The position numbers were made by a program, and so were the translations under genes. DNA of 64,000 nt from NCBI RefSeq assembly GCF_042242105.1, contig NC_092013.1, forward strand, positions 16,051,618 through 16,115,617, written 5' to 3'. Shown piece by piece: positions 48,327 to 61,774 of this stretch. The notes beneath the pieces are model-generated. The model made no database searches. It worked only from the letters and a program-made list of their open reading frames with translations, and had not been told where the DNA came from. Every line of letters begins with the position of its first letter. Positions within the stretch are counted from its first letter, which is position 1. Origin of the DNA: Pempheris klunzingeri (taxonomy: Eukaryota; Chordata; Actinopteri; Acropomatiformes; Pempheridae).

Positions 48327-51300
48327 TCACTTCCCTCCAGCCATGATTTTGAGGTACTGCAGTGCATTGTGGGCTGCATTGGCTCGAGCGGCATCTATGC
48401 TCGGAGCAAAGCCGTGGCACACTGTGATTGGCTGTGTGGACAGCTCCACTAAACACTGACACAGGCCGCTCAGACTGCGCTCCTCTGTAACAAGAAGAAA
48501 CAGGAATGTTAAAGAACATCAGTATAAAATAGATGTTTCCGCCATCAGTGTTCTTTAGGAAATGTCTCTAGAAGGTAAAAGGTAATGTATCTCCATTATC
48601 AATGCGTTACTACTCAGCTACAAAGCTGAGAAAAAGAAGCAACTCTATGCATCTGTAATCATCAAAGTATTACTACTTGACAAGATTACTGAGTGCTGGC
48701 TCCTCATCAATATCCAGCACAAATAACAAATAAATATGAGTGATTAAAATAGAACAGTAGAGCATTAAAGGATAATATAATGTAATCCTTTCAATCAAAG
48801 TACGCCCACTAAAAGTGCTTGTCTTTGTCATTGGCAGGCTCAGACATTATTGCAATTCAAACACACCAGATCCATTGACAAAAACAGTAATTTTACCTCG
48901 CATAACATGGCTAACCTACTGCTAACTCAATCACTTAGTTTGTTTGTCTTATTGTGAGTTACATAAATATGGTGTTGTATCAGAACTTTTAAAACACCAA
49001 AGTTACACAACAACACAAACAAACTAACCAATTGAGGCAGCAGTAGACCAGCGACTCCAGTGTTCTGTGGGTTAAAAATATTGTTTATGTAAATGGAGTC
49101 TGGTGTCTCCACGGCTGTTTCTGGTTAAATAAAAATGAACTAACCCTAATCTATTTCCGTAAAGTTTTCTGACACTGTGGATGACAGTCAGAGCCTGTCA
49201 GACAAACATTCTGTGGATGTACTGGATGCTGTTGCCCAGGAATTCATTATAGCCATTGTAGCCTGTTCTCGGCTGCCAGCTCAGGTGATCTACTGGACCA
49301 ATTCCAAAACCTTTTGTAAGTGTCATGCATTTTGACCTCAAAATATGTAAAATAGGGCCCAAGTCCAAAAGTCCAAAATGGTTCACCAGCACAAAACTGT
49401 GACAACAGCAGCTGCAGGCTACTTTCTCCATATCTGATGACACTAATGGTAACCACACAGCTTACCATTTGGTTTCTGGTATGGTGCCATCAAAATGTAT
49501 CCACAATGCTGTAAAAGTCTTAGTTTGGTGTAGATGGTGTAAAGCAGATGTAAATGCAGTAACAGGCTCCAAACACAAATCTGCTGCCAGAGAGGGTTCA
49601 TCATTTGCACAGTGTAAGCTCAGCTCATTCATTCATTATATCTACGTGCTCCTGGCTAAAATGCAGCTCTTCATGCTTGTCACTAGTGATTTCCATTGAC
49701 TCCTCATTTCTTGTAACATTCCTCATAAGTTTCCACTGTAGTCAGAATGTGGTGCTCAGCAGAAGTTAAAATAACTGTGTCTTATCCTAATGTGCTGTTT
49801 GTGTACGCACCTAGATCCAGGTAACTGACGTCAAAGCGCTGCTCCAAAGACAGGTCGCTCAGCAGAGAGCAGAAGTTGGAGTCGGAGGGCATGCCCAGAG
49901 GGTGGCTGCGGAGCTGCAGGATCTTCTCTCCGGCAGAGTTACGCAGAGAGTCCCACGTGCAGCTGAAGCCTTTGCTTTTGCCTGACTCAGCTCTGCTCCC
50001 CATGTGCTGTGTGTACAGAGGATTCACCAAAATCACCATTGGTTACATGTTATGCAATGTTGTGCATCCTAATGCAGAATAACTAAACATGCAGGAATTT
50101 CATGGCCTATTTCACAGAGAAAGGCCATATATGTAAGTTGTCACCATGGTGAATGTGTCGTCTTCTGTGTCAGCGTCGTTGCTGCTCCTCAGGTCTACTG
50201 GGACGTCGTGTATTCGCGATAGCATCTTAGCTGCTGCATTTCTCTTGGCTAGCTTCTTGGAGGTTCCACTTCCTGGAGAGCAACAGGAGGCTGAGCCTTG
50301 CTGACAGGTATTGCTTCAGTAAGACTTAAGACAAAGAGCTTGCTTGATATCTGCTCTAATTTAGCTAGCCTAATCTATATCTTGCTAAATGAGATATGTT
50401 TCTGTCTATTAGCGGCATCTGTCAGCCGCGCCAGAAACTTGTCAGTGCTATTGCAATTCATGTATTGTGAGTGTGAGCCAGTGAAGGTCAGAAACTATTC
50501 AGAGCCCCTGTAGAAGGCAGCACACATGATTTTCTTAAATTTAAATATGCCAGTTTGTATCACAATCATTTCATTAATAGCATTAGTTATCAAATATTTC
50601 ATCACTGATGTAATGGCACTTATCAGGATACTGTGAATATTAAATACTAAATACCATATATTGCAATTTTGATATACACCAGATACACTGTAAATACACA
50701 CTGCACAATCTCCAGCAACGAAACATGAAGCGTTTTACCGATTTCGACAAATCTCTCGACTCTGCAGGTCATGGTGAACTCTTTGCGGTGTGCTGGACCA
50801 GACTCCTGGGTGACTGTGTACTCTGGCAAACGCCATCCTTTCTGTACCACCAATTCCTGACAGAGAAGAACACAAATGAATACTTAAAAAACAAAAGGCA
50901 TGCACCTACAAACTATGCAAGTAGTTTTTTTACACACAAAATTGGGAAAGACTAAGAAAACAATGACAGTGTTTATTAGCAGACAGTCAAACAGCAAAAT
51001 AAAACAAACTACTGTAGTTATCCTTGTTTATTATTGTTATACCTGCAGTGCTCCTACGGGGTTACATTCAGACTGCTGGGAACTGCCTGAGGTCTTCATC
51101 TCTGACTGGGAACTGTATGGAAGATGAGAGAAAACAAACACAGAAGAGTAATGAAACCACACAGACCTCCCTCTCATATTTGTTTTATGCTTTGCCAAGC
51201 CATTAGATGTACAGAGCATACCGAGATGTCTACAGTATACATCATTTTAACTTTTAAGGCAGTGTGAAGGAAAAAAAAAACAAAAAACTGACCCGTCTCC

Positions 51301-53448
51301 ATCAGTAGACACGTCAATCCCAATAAACCCTTCTACTCCAACACCAACTCCAGCAGGACCTCCAAGGCCTCCCTTCAGCATCTTCAGAGCAGCCTCAGCT
51401 GCTTTGTGCTTGGCTGCCTTTTTGCTGGGCCCTTGGCCGGTGCAGCTGATCTCTCCAACGGAGACGCGGAACGTGAAGTTGGGCTGGTGGGCCTGTCCCT
51501 CGGCCTTCAGCAGGTCGTACACTGGGGTCTTGCCTATCCGCGTTCCATACTCCTGCAGCAGACTGATGGGCGTCTTTCCGGGATTCACAGCCAGCATTTG
51601 CTCAATACTAAACAAAGGAAAAATCCAGTGTGGGAATGACAGTTGAGCAACCATGGTTACGACAGCACTTGAATCATTGTTGGAAACAATGACGTAGTAG
51701 TGCGCTCTGGAGCCACCAGAAGAACTGCTAAAACCACCTCCAGCATGCAGCTAAAGGGGTTATGAATCAGGGAGATTGGAGGAAAGGCTAGAGGAGACCT
51801 CCTGTCAGTGAGAGAGGGTCTGTGCATTTTCTATGAGGCGAACAGACCACAGTCCACCTCTGCTCTCCTGAACCTGTCCCACAACGTTTGATGGAGTGTT
51901 GGATTCAGCCACTTGTTTGAATTGTTTGCTCACCACTCGCTATTTACTTGAACATTTAGAGAGAGAGGATGCAAACCTTAAACAGCTGTTTCTACACGCC
52001 TCCTGCTGCTGACTTTGAACAAATTTTGCGAACGCTCTCATTAATAAATGTCAATAAATAATACCTTGTTTAAACAGAGGTTTGTTTAGTTTTAACAGCT
52101 AGCACCCAGACATTTTCCACTGTGCTTCAGGCTCTGTGGATATTTTAATGCACCCTGTTACTTTTTCTCTCCCACTGACCACTTCAACCACATGATTTAC
52201 AATGTTTTAGTAAGGCTTTAATTAAAAATTCACTCTGTATTTGATTTTTGGGTGTGCCAGCTGCCTCTTTAGGTGGCACAGGTACACTCTGGCACAACTG
52301 TGGAGGGCTGAGATCACAGGAATCTGCGGTTTTCAAACTAAAAGGGGTACACATTTATTATCAACATAAGATAACTCAAAACATGCTTACAGTTAAGTGT
52401 GTTAATCTATGGCGCAGTCATGGGTGTGCCTGTACTTGTACCACTATCGTATGTGTTAATGCAACATATCTGTTTATTAACATTGTACTTTTGCTGCTTA
52501 TTATTGTTTGTGTACCTTGTGCAAGCACCCTATAAACATTAATATATATAACATTAAACAGTTTAAACTCTTATCGTCAGTTAATCAATATCTCCTGTGG
52601 CGACAGAAATCTCAGCAGCAGCTATCTCCTTGTTTACATACCACAAGGATTAATGATGAACTCACATGAATTATCAAGTATTATCTAAGATTATTAAGGA
52701 TTGTATAATTTATATAAGACACTTAAGAATGTAAGAAAATGTGGAAAACCAAACCTATTCACAAACTTTGTCACACCAGAGGATGCAAAGTAATATGCAG
52801 TAACATCTCCCTACTAAATACATCCTCCCTTCAGAAAGGTTATAATGTTCAGTTTATGTTGAAGCTGTTTTAGAGGTGTTGATTCAAGTTGTATGGCCAT
52901 TTTAAAAGCTGCAGATAGAGGTGCTGTTTGAATGCTCTGTGGTGCACTGACAAGTGTTCTTCTTCTTTTGTCCACCCACTTTATATCATTGAGGGTGGTT
53001 TAAACAACAGAGCCTCTTGCCTGCACTAGTTTTATCGAGGTGTAGCCTACCTGATGAACTACTGTATAATCAGTTTACTGCTCAAAGTGCCACAGAAATA
53101 AAGTTTACTCTTCTGGCTGTATCTTGGACCACATGTGCCCTAACAGCACTGGGTGCATCCAGTGAACACACAGTTATCAAGAAGCCGACAAAAAAAACCC
53201 AACAGAAATGATTTACGTGGCTCCTTATTTTGAAGCTATGCAAGTCAACTTTATGCAAACGAAACGTCGGTGTGTTAGCAGGAGTTAAAAACAGCAGCTT
53301 TGTTGTGACAAACACTCCAGACGTCTGTAATAAAGGTTTAATAATCAGACTGCTAGCCACTGTGCTATGCTATCTTAGCTTCTGTGCAGCTTCACCTGGA
53401 GCACCCGGAGTTTCTCTTCCAGCTGTCCGATGCTGTCTCGTCGTTCAT
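48327..53448 (-). CDS. tarbp2: TAR RNA-binding protein 2 (TRBP), RISC-loading subunit
   Basis: dsRNA-binding partner of Dicer and Argonaute in microRNA processing; also binds PKR/PACT. Coding exons, minus strand: 53448-53396, 51607-51293, 51112-51043, 50856-50739, 50272-50145, 50006-49811, 48484-48327; 1038 bp, 345 aa, phases agree. The start is [18 protein letters not shown], joined to [20 protein letters not shown]. dsRBD1 spans about 29-97 ([21 protein letters not shown]). dsRBD2 spans about 139-210 ([33 protein letters not shown]). The C-terminal domain (about 275-345) has [30 protein letters not shown] and [16 protein letters not shown] sequence, ending MAGGK. It is about 20 residues shorter than human TARBP2 because the linker after dsRBD1 is reduced. 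TRBP rather than PACT (PRKRA) is supported by [13 protein letters not shown] and the 12q13-like setting. Confidence 0.95.
51608..53395. other. tarbp2 first intron
   Basis: A 1.8-kb intron between the short N-terminal exon and dsRBD1. No named repeat or nested gene seen. AT-rich, with only short meaningless frames. Confidence 0.45.
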
Positions 53449-53653
53449 TCCCTATTTCACGCAGACAGAGCCGGTCGGTTTCGGATGGTCAGTCCCCCCA
53501 CCACACCGGACACTTGCTTTCATTTGACGGTGTTTTCGCAGACAGATGAAGAGGTGACAACATGTGAAGAGCAGACGAAGCGCCCCTCTCGCAGCCAGCT
53601 CCCTCTGCAGCACAGATATGACGTAGACCAGTTCCCGCCAAACTCGGGCTCTC

Positions 53654-53682
53654 ATTGGTCCGTGGACTCGCTCCGTGATTGG
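53654..53682 (-). promoter_or_regulatory. tarbp2: paired CCAAT boxes upstream of tarbp2
   Basis: Two ATTGG pentamers on the plus strand (53654-53658 and 53678-53682), i.e. CCAAT on the tarbp2 strand, 24 bp apart and about 210-235 bp upstream of the start codon. Two NF-Y-type sites spaced by roughly two helical turns are typical of housekeeping promoters. Inferred from motif and position. Confidence 0.5.
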
Positions 53683-55791
53683 TTCGCTTTGGATACCGGA
53701 AGACACCGACGCGGCTGTGATACAAAGTTTTTCGTCACGCAGTTTGGACAAGTGCGTGAGGAAAAAGATACAAATATCCAGGTGACAGAAACAGGTGAAT
53801 ACTCACTTAGCATGAAACAGACAGGAAACTTTAATAAGTAGCGCTGCCACAATGTACAAACTTCATTAAAAGCAGAATCCGTCCATTTGAACGTGTGCAT
53901 AAAGTAGCCCAAAGTAGTAACACACGTCACACAATAACAAAGGGAAAACTCTTTAACATTTTTATTCTTTAACGCTACTGCAGACAAGGCATTGAAAACA
54001 AAAGAAATGTTCTTTAATGAAGCGCTATTTCTGAAATCTTCGAATTGCATCTGTCAGATAAGAGGATGAAAAAGTATCAGAGAGTGGAAGAGGCAGCTGC
54101 ACTTGAACAAATATCAGCTGCTTCTATATCATTTTGCTCACGTTGTGCGCCAGTGATGGTCACAAGACCATTTGTTTAGCTTAACATCCTTAAATTGCGT
54201 CTTCTGTGTAATAATTTGTTAGGACTAAAAGGAACCAGAAGAGGGCGACAGTCAGCCACTGATCTGCCCATCTGACAAGCCTCTCTGTCGGCGCCTTGTT
54301 AGTGCTGTGGGGCCTTGGGCTGCCTGGCACCTGTCATCTCCACTGTAGACCACCACGGAAACACAGGAAACTTAACTAGTTTGGTAGGCCGACCGCCCTA
54401 AAGCTAGAAATTACTGAGTGCAGTGTGCCTACTCAAATAGATAAACCTGTCTATAATAAATAATAACGACAAACTCTACATGTGGAAATCAAGAGTGAGA
54501 TCTTTCACCACTACAATTAGCCAATAAAAAGTACAACAATGAAACAGAAAAGGTCCAATCAATAGCCAGTGTAAAAACAAAATATAACACAATGAAATGA
54601 GAATATACAAGCAGGCTGAGAATCTGGTGAAAAGGCAATATGTTAGTACGTGTTGTGCGTGGAGGGGGAGAAGTGTTGCATGTATTTATAATGCAGGCAA
54701 GCAAAAAGTGACGGTGACGCGGTTACTCAGAAAAAGCCCACGGACCGACGGCTCTAATTTTGGTGGACTTTTTGTGCTTAGCCTGGATCCCTTTGCCTTA
54801 ATACCCAGAGGAGTCCTGCAGACCCTTAAAATCCTTTGGACCCGCAAGTTCAGAACGTCCTTGCTCAACTAATGAAGCAGCACTTCCATAAAATATTTCA
54901 TTACATTTTCCACCTTTCCATCATTCCCTTTATTTATGTGACCGGACAGTTAATCCAGCGATGGTTTGCTCGTAAACCCGTGCTGGCCACCGTTGAAATA
55001 GAGCTTGGACTCTGATGGCTTCATTCGCTTGGCATCGGAGTGTCAGTGTGGATAAGCGCGTTTGGCCAAGTGCAACACAAAGTGAACGGGCCTCGACAAT
55101 GACCAAAGTTGTCTCCCATTTGAACTCCCGAACCTACAATCAAAGCACCATGATTTATCTGTGACCAGAGTGCACCCCTCCAACTCATTATTCATACTTT
55201 CAGTGTTAATTTGCTTTGTTCGCTGGGGCTTCATTTGTCAGTTGAAAGCCCTAATTTATTGCCCTATAACGTGATAATGTAAGCGTTTTTATTGAGCTTG
55301 TGGTCAAATCACTGACTGAATGACTGATCTGAAATGAATACGGTCTTAGCTGCTGCGGCACATCCAAAATGCATGCACACATAGACACACACATCCACAA
55401 AGACACTTTCCTTTTCCCTGTCTTGGCCTGGTGCATTAGTATGTGTGGTTCTTTGGTTGCCAAAATCATCAGGCGATATCTTCAAGCACGGAGCTGTATG
55501 AATGCTCTTTTTCCCTCCTTCCACAATATGATGTGTTTCCTTTTTTGTGTGTGTTTTGATCCCTCTCTTGCGGCCAAGCTGTGCTGTGGTGAGGCGCGGG
55601 CTCGAGTGGCGCTCCTGTGTTATTTTTGGCAGCAGCAGCGGTTGGTGGCTGTTGAGGAGAGAGGAGACAGAAGGGGGATAGCATGAAGCCCCAAAAAACC
55701 GAGGCTGTTTAAGGGATTTCTGTCTGAAGGAATTGCTTTGTAATGATCAGAGGCTCATTATGGATGTGTGCGTGTGAGCGCCCATGCATGA

Positions 55792-55793
<2 letters not shown>

Positions 55794-55828
<35 letters not shown>
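55794..55828 (+). repeat. (CA)n microsatellite
   Basis: Perfect 35-base AC tract, first of a cluster of dinucleotide and trinucleotide repeats. Confidence 0.95.
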
Positions 55829-55831
<3 letters not shown>

Positions 55832-56073
55832 AAAGGCTGGCATGCACATTTGTTCATTTAACACTTCACAAACACCTCATATACATGTTCTCATTCACAG
55901 ACCACACACTCAGAGCTGCTAAATTGCTTAACATGTGAAAAGTTTTTTTTTTCTTCAGAATCCATATATGATGTGACCAACATTTGAATCTACCAGCAAA
56001 TTTAAATGTTATTTATAAGTCGCTGTTCCTGTCACATGGGAACTTGTTCTTGTTTGTCACCCGCTTTGGTAAT

Positions 56074-56074
<1 letters not shown>

Positions 56075-56115
<41 letters not shown>
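56075..56115 (+). repeat. (CT)n microsatellite
   Basis: Perfect 41-base CT tract. Confidence 0.95.
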
Positions 56116-56117
<2 letters not shown>

Positions 56118-56341
56118 CTGTGGGAGTCAGACTGAGACATGCCGCCCGCTCAGGCAACATGCAGTGTCAGACATTCACACTCCCCCCACCCCACCCCCTC
56201 ACCCCCCCACCCCCGAAAACACCATTTGAAAAAGATTTTCTCCAACTCTATTCTTGGCCACAGATCAAGAGCGCGTTATTACTCTGCTTTATTTATTTAT
56301 ATATTGTGGCGGTAATGTGTGTGAACGTATGTGTGCGTGCA

Positions 56342-56369
<28 letters not shown>
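56342..56369 (+). repeat. (TG)n microsatellite
   Basis: Perfect 28-base TG tract followed by further TG-rich sequence. Confidence 0.95.
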
Positions 56370-56372
<3 letters not shown>

Positions 56373-56450
56373 TCGTGATATGTAATCGTGCATGTATGTG
56401 TGTTAGCCCACAAAGATATTTCAATTTCTTCAGAATATTAAATAAACATG

Positions 56451-56469
56451 CAGCAGCAGCAGCAGCAGC
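56451..56469 (+). repeat. (CAG)n microsatellite
   Basis: Six CAG units plus one base; not in a recognised coding frame. Confidence 0.9.
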
Positions 56470-56723
56470 TTCAGTGAAGCGCTGCCTGCCAGTGGGTTTT
56501 GGGTTGGATGGGTGGCGGTGCTGGTGGTGAAGGGGGAGAGGGGGTTTGTGGCCGTGGCTCTGGGGGGGTGAGGCAGCTCATGGTCAGGGCCCCCGCCGGA
56601 CACACTGGCGCCTCGCGCTGGAGGACTTCTGAACCACCACACTCCTCCACCAAAACCCTGCCAACCCTGGCTCCCTGCTCCCGCTTCCAACCCAAATCAC
56701 TCAGTTCTCTTTCTGCATTTTGA

Positions 56724-56727
<4 letters not shown>

Positions 56728-56767
<40 letters not shown>
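56728..56767 (+). repeat. (CT)n microsatellite
   Basis: About 40 bases of CT repeat, continuing as an interrupted pyrimidine tract to about 56830. Confidence 0.95.
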
Positions 56768-56771
<4 letters not shown>

Positions 56772-59700
56772 TACTGTCTCTCTTGCTCTCTTCTCCCTCC
56801 TTCCTCCCTGACTCTTTTTCCTTCTTCAGTTTCCTCATTCAGCTGAACCAAATCCAGATTCATTTGCTATTTGTCCGCCTTTTCTTTTCTCACTTACGGC
56901 TGTCGTTTTAGTGGCAGATCTCCCTGATTGTGTTTTCTCTACCTTTTTCTATTGAGGTTTTTTGTATTTTTTACATATCAACCACCCATTTTCTGCAATC
57001 TCTCACTCAAATCCCTTCACCTAAAATGTTCCAAGGAAGTATTTAGTGGCCTGAAAGCAAATAAGAATGGTTTGGGCTGTATTTCAGTCATCAAGATAGT
57101 AAGCATTTTCAAAAGGAAAGACCGATTTATGGGTACTCTAGGTATTTGTTAGGATATTAGGTTATAACTAGCAAAGTGTTTTCCAACCATCTCCAAGAGA
57201 TATTGGGCTATTCCTTCTGCCAATGAAAAAGACTTTGCATTGTGGCCGAAATTAAGTTAATCACGCCAGCTTTACTGTATGTGCTCTCACCATAGAGCGT
57301 GACCTTTAGTCAGAAATCTGTGTGTAAAATCAATAATTTGTGTGATCAATAAATGCACATTAACGTCACTTGATGAGAAAGACCTGTGATCACTGATAAA
57401 GAGCTAAAAAGTGTACTTTAATTCATGTCTAATGGGCAAAAGCAGTCATTTAAAATAAAAAAAAAAAGGCCTAACTGCACCTACTGCTGCGTATAATTGA
57501 ATTATGGATGTCAAACATCTTAAGCAGAGTGGATATATCTTTACGTGTCACACATGCAATTTTCTTAACTTAATTTTCCCCTGGAAGCAATTTGTCATCC
57601 GGAGGCCATTAAATGGGAAGCATATTATCTTTTTAAAGGGGCACAGAGTCACCCACAACCCTCCCACAGTTCCTATAAACAAAATGGCCTCATTTAGTGC
57701 CGCATTTGGTGCATTGGGCACTAAGGGAGGACTCCCTTTAAACTTTAAAGGCATTTCGAGGCCAGAAAAGCCTGTGACATGGTATGATTAGAGTTAGAAA
57801 TATGAAAGGAACTCCAAGTTTGATGATGCAAGGCACACAGACTGCTGCTTGTTTTGTCAAAACTGAGAGGGTGGTCTAACCTCCATCACCACTGTAATAA
57901 TGATTCAGTGAGGACAGATAGGAAGTCGTGCTGTAAGATACAAGATTGTTGCATCAGCTGGACTCAAAGGCATGTTGCCACAATGTGATCTGACTTTACA
58001 GCATAAATGATGAGAAGCTATTAATCACAGAGACGCATCTGTCGTACTTTTTTGTAACATGGTGCTGTTTCCATTCCTGACAAATGTAAAATGATGGCTG
58101 AAAATGATAAGCGAAGCAGACATAAAGAACATCTCCGAGATAGCCTGACCTTTTTACCTCTTGCCCTCCCTTATCTGTTATGTTTTCCTCTCCAACCCCT
58201 GTTTTATTTAGCCTGACCTCTTCTGCTCTTCAGGTCATGTTGTGGTTCACTCAGGTCAGTTTGCCTTTTCCCCTTTGCCAGAAAGCCTTATCTTGTTTTT
58301 ACTTATGGCCTGACTGCTGAGCCTCTGGGCGTGCTGACATTCTTTTCCCTTTCTCCCCCCGCTCTGCCACAGAGACCCAGTCACACCTGCAGACACCTGT
58401 GCTTTTGTCCTGCTTTATGCCTCCCACAAATCCCCCGCCCTGCATGCATTGGTAGGCTTTAGAAGGCCCCCGTGCCTCTGGCTACGTCGGAGCACAGTCC
58501 TTTGTTTTACTTGACTATTCAGTTAGGACCAGATAATAACAGGAAAAAGAGAGTCATTAGCATTTTGTTCAACACATCATGATGAGTTGCTCTCTCATTT
58601 TAAACAGCTGGGATCTTAGAAAGCTGAAACTCTGGGGCAATTCATTAAGCACAAGTTTATGTAACTCATCAAGTCTTATGGCTAAACTAAATACTGCTTC
58701 AGTGAATGTTTTAAAATTACTTCTTTGTGTTCGTTTGTTCGGAAATGGGCTGTGTGATGGCTTTAACAGGTGTGTCTGGGAAATAACCTCTGAAATAATC
58801 TTTTTAGTCCTAACAAGTGTGCAGTGATTTGGTTCTGTAAATGGAGTACCGGGGCACAAGTAGGCAAACCATATGGAACAGATTGTCCAGTTCTGTTCCT
58901 CTTCTGACATGTGTCACTGCATGTATATTTTCCTTTTTATGACCTTATTTGAAGCAACACTTAATGTTTCCTGGCTTTCTAAATAAAAGAAGTAAAAATA
59001 AAGTTAAGGCTACAGTATGCCACCACCGCTGCTGAGGGAGTGTATTTTAAAAAGGCAGAAAATACCAGTAGCAGCAGAGGTTTAAAAAGCCGCTGACCAT
59101 CTTCTTAACCCCCCACCCTCAGCCACTGGCCTGACACACCCTACCCAGACCCAATTCCCCCTGTTTGCCTTTTAAGTTGTGGACTCGACCGTGCGCCCAC
59201 TTCAGACCACCATAAACATGTCGGTCCCTGATGACAGAGTCGGCCCCGGGACGTTTTATATAAATTGACCTCAACTACAGCTCATTAGAAGCCCTAAATT
59301 GGAACCATGCAGCCTGGGAAGTGTAAATGTTACAACAGGAGAGTCGGTAGCATCAGGGGGGTTCCAGCTGTACAGGTCTTCCCTCTGTGATGAAACTCCT
59401 CACTGTTATGTATTAAAACTGCTCTTATCCACTGCGTTTTTCTTCTTTTTACATTTTTTTTTTAAATGACGTAGTAAGAAGGATGTTGGGAGAAAGATTT
59501 TAACATATCTCTGAAATAGTTTTACCTACTTATCATGTAATTCAACCACCACCTGTCAGGGTTATTAACACATTATAAAGATTCACTCTTTGAATAATTA
59601 TTTGTCTGGTGCTGTAGTGCACAACACATCTGTTGCAGACTGAATTTAGTCTTTCCTGAGGCTACTGTATCTCTCTTTTAGTGGTGAGTCCACCCACCTC

Positions 59701-61383
59701 AAGTATTTTTATTAGTCTGCAATACAGCCTGAATTATCTAACAAAAAAACTGGTCAGAAAGACACAAGTGCCACTTGTTGTGATTTTCACTTTTGCACAA
59801 ACTCAAGACAGTGTCATACAGTGTGGCAGCACAATCTCAAATTAGATATCTTTCAGAGACTAAAATGTAGTTGATGGTCAGTGCAGCTTCTCCTCCTCAT
59901 TCGACTCTCCACATCACGTCTGTCGTCCTGCATCCTGCATCCTTAATTGGGGTCCTTTGTTTGACCGCCTCCCTCAATAAACAATACAACCACAGCTCCC
60001 CTGTCCTAATCCCCTCTGCTCCTCTCTACTGACTCTGCTGGAGCATCGCTCTCGGTAATTACCCCTCTCAAGCTGGAGAGTGGAGTAATTGTCCTGAGTG
60101 TAACTACAGTGGCTCTCTGAAAGGGGGTCATTGTGTGGAGTTAAGACTTCACTTCAGTGGATGGCTTTGTTTGTGCTGCAAAAGATAATGAAAGTATTTG
60201 GTTGGCCACGGTGAGGTGGAAATATAGTAAGATATGAAAAAACTACAGTGAGGAGAGGAGGGGATGAAGTGTGGAGGAGCGAGCTTCATGCTTAAGGAAC
60301 CACCGCTTTTCTTCTTTTTTTTTTCTATCTTAAAACTTCTTTGCATACAAATAACACCAGCGGAGAAAATGCTTTTGAGAATTCTTTACTTTTAAAAGCA
60401 CCAACATTGTCAGGATTCCACACAGCAACTTTTACATGTTTACCTTTATGAGGTTTAATGCTTTATCACTATTTACAGTCTCTTATACCCTCATTTCACA
60501 ACAAGTCAGCAAACAGTGGTAGTTCAGATCTAACATGAGCAAAATTATGAACAACAAAACAAGCTCTCATGTTCATGTTTCTTTTAACTGATGCGTCATA
60601 GAGATTTTTTTTTCATTGTTGAAAGTTACACAAAATATAGAAATTACATAGAAAAGTAGAAAAATAACACACCTAACAATATCCATATATTGTTGTAAAT
60701 ATATAGTATGTACAAACAAGGAGAAGCCCTTATTAATCATTACTTTGCCAGGTGTGGAAGACTTCACAATTAAAAGATTATATAGAAATAGTTTACACAC
60801 ACATCTAACTTCAAGATCTATAAATAAATCTTTAAAAACATAGCCCCAAACTCCACCTTATAACTAATAAATAAGAAAAAAAAAATCTTAATTTAATGCA
60901 TTTTCTTTTCCTTTTTGGCCAGCTTCAACCATCTTGCGTTACTTCAGGCATTATTTTTCCTGCACGGTGCAAGATAATCTTCCATGTGTATAATTTAAGA
61001 CATAAATTAGATTATTTATGTAAATATGAAATTAAATTAAACATAGTAAGAAGCAAACAGCAATCAAAAGTGAAATGCAAAACCTTTTACATTAAAAAGT
61101 CTTTGGCAACAAGAAGCAGTAAGTAAAACTGTCCATTGATTGTTTCAAAATAATGAATAAGTATCAAAGTACAGCTGTAAATCAGATTTTTCTCTAGGCA
61201 TGCAATGCTCCATCAACTCCATCATTCTAACCATAAGTCTCCTTCTAAAACGTCTTTCCTTTTGCGGCTTCAGAGCTCTTTTCCTTCTGCTTTTGCAGAT
61301 TAAATTTCCCCAGTGGTTTGTCTCATTTGAAAGGCAGAAAATGTGTACAGGATACCAAATGTGTGCACGAGCGTGTTTACTTG

Positions 61384-61580
61384 TATTTGTGTGTGTGTGC
61401 GCATGCATGCATTATATATGCTTGCACATTTGCACAAAGTTTGCACATGCGCCTGTTATATTTGTGTTGATGTACATGCTGGCTTGGTTGCTCATGTTTT
61501 TGTGTGTGTTTATGTCTGCCTGTATACATTTGTGCACTGGTATATGTTTGCAGGTTTTTGCATGTGTGTGTGTGTGTGTT
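61384..61580 (+). repeat. TG-rich imperfect repeat in the sp7 3' flank
   Basis: Interspersed TGTG/TGCA tracts, with clean (TG)n runs at about 61389-61399 and 61563-61579. It opens several chance frames on both strands. Confidence 0.7.
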
Positions 61581-61774
61581 GTCCAGAAAAAACAAAGTGA
61601 TTGCTACCTGCAAAATGTTCAGTCATTTATCATATCAAGTCTTTTCAAACATGGCCTGATATGCTTTGTGTGACTCGAAACAAAATATTGTCTTTTTTAT
61701 TTAAAATGTGAATTTGTCACCATAAAAACAAACCCACCATGTCTCTAAAGTACTTGACAAAAGACTTAATACAG

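Larger units (their letters stand above)
53700..61774. other. gene-poor interval between tarbp2 and sp7
   Basis: About 8 kb upstream of tarbp2 and downstream of sp7. No exon chain was found on either strand. Contents: a microsatellite cluster (55.79-56.77 kb), stretches of non-repetitive sequence of mixed composition near 55.0-55.27, 57.5-57.8 and 59.1-59.35 kb that could be regulatory, and AT-rich sequence after about 60.3 kb that is probably sp7 3' UTR. The NPFF gene that adjoins TARBP2 in human was not recognised. Confidence 0.5.

Noticed and set aside
53230-53841. 203-codon open frame on the plus strand over the tarbp2 first exon
   Set aside because: Overlaps the tarbp2 start exon and promoter in antisense. 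No recognisable domain, and the start lacks promoter-like context; probably chance in a GC-richer promoter region.
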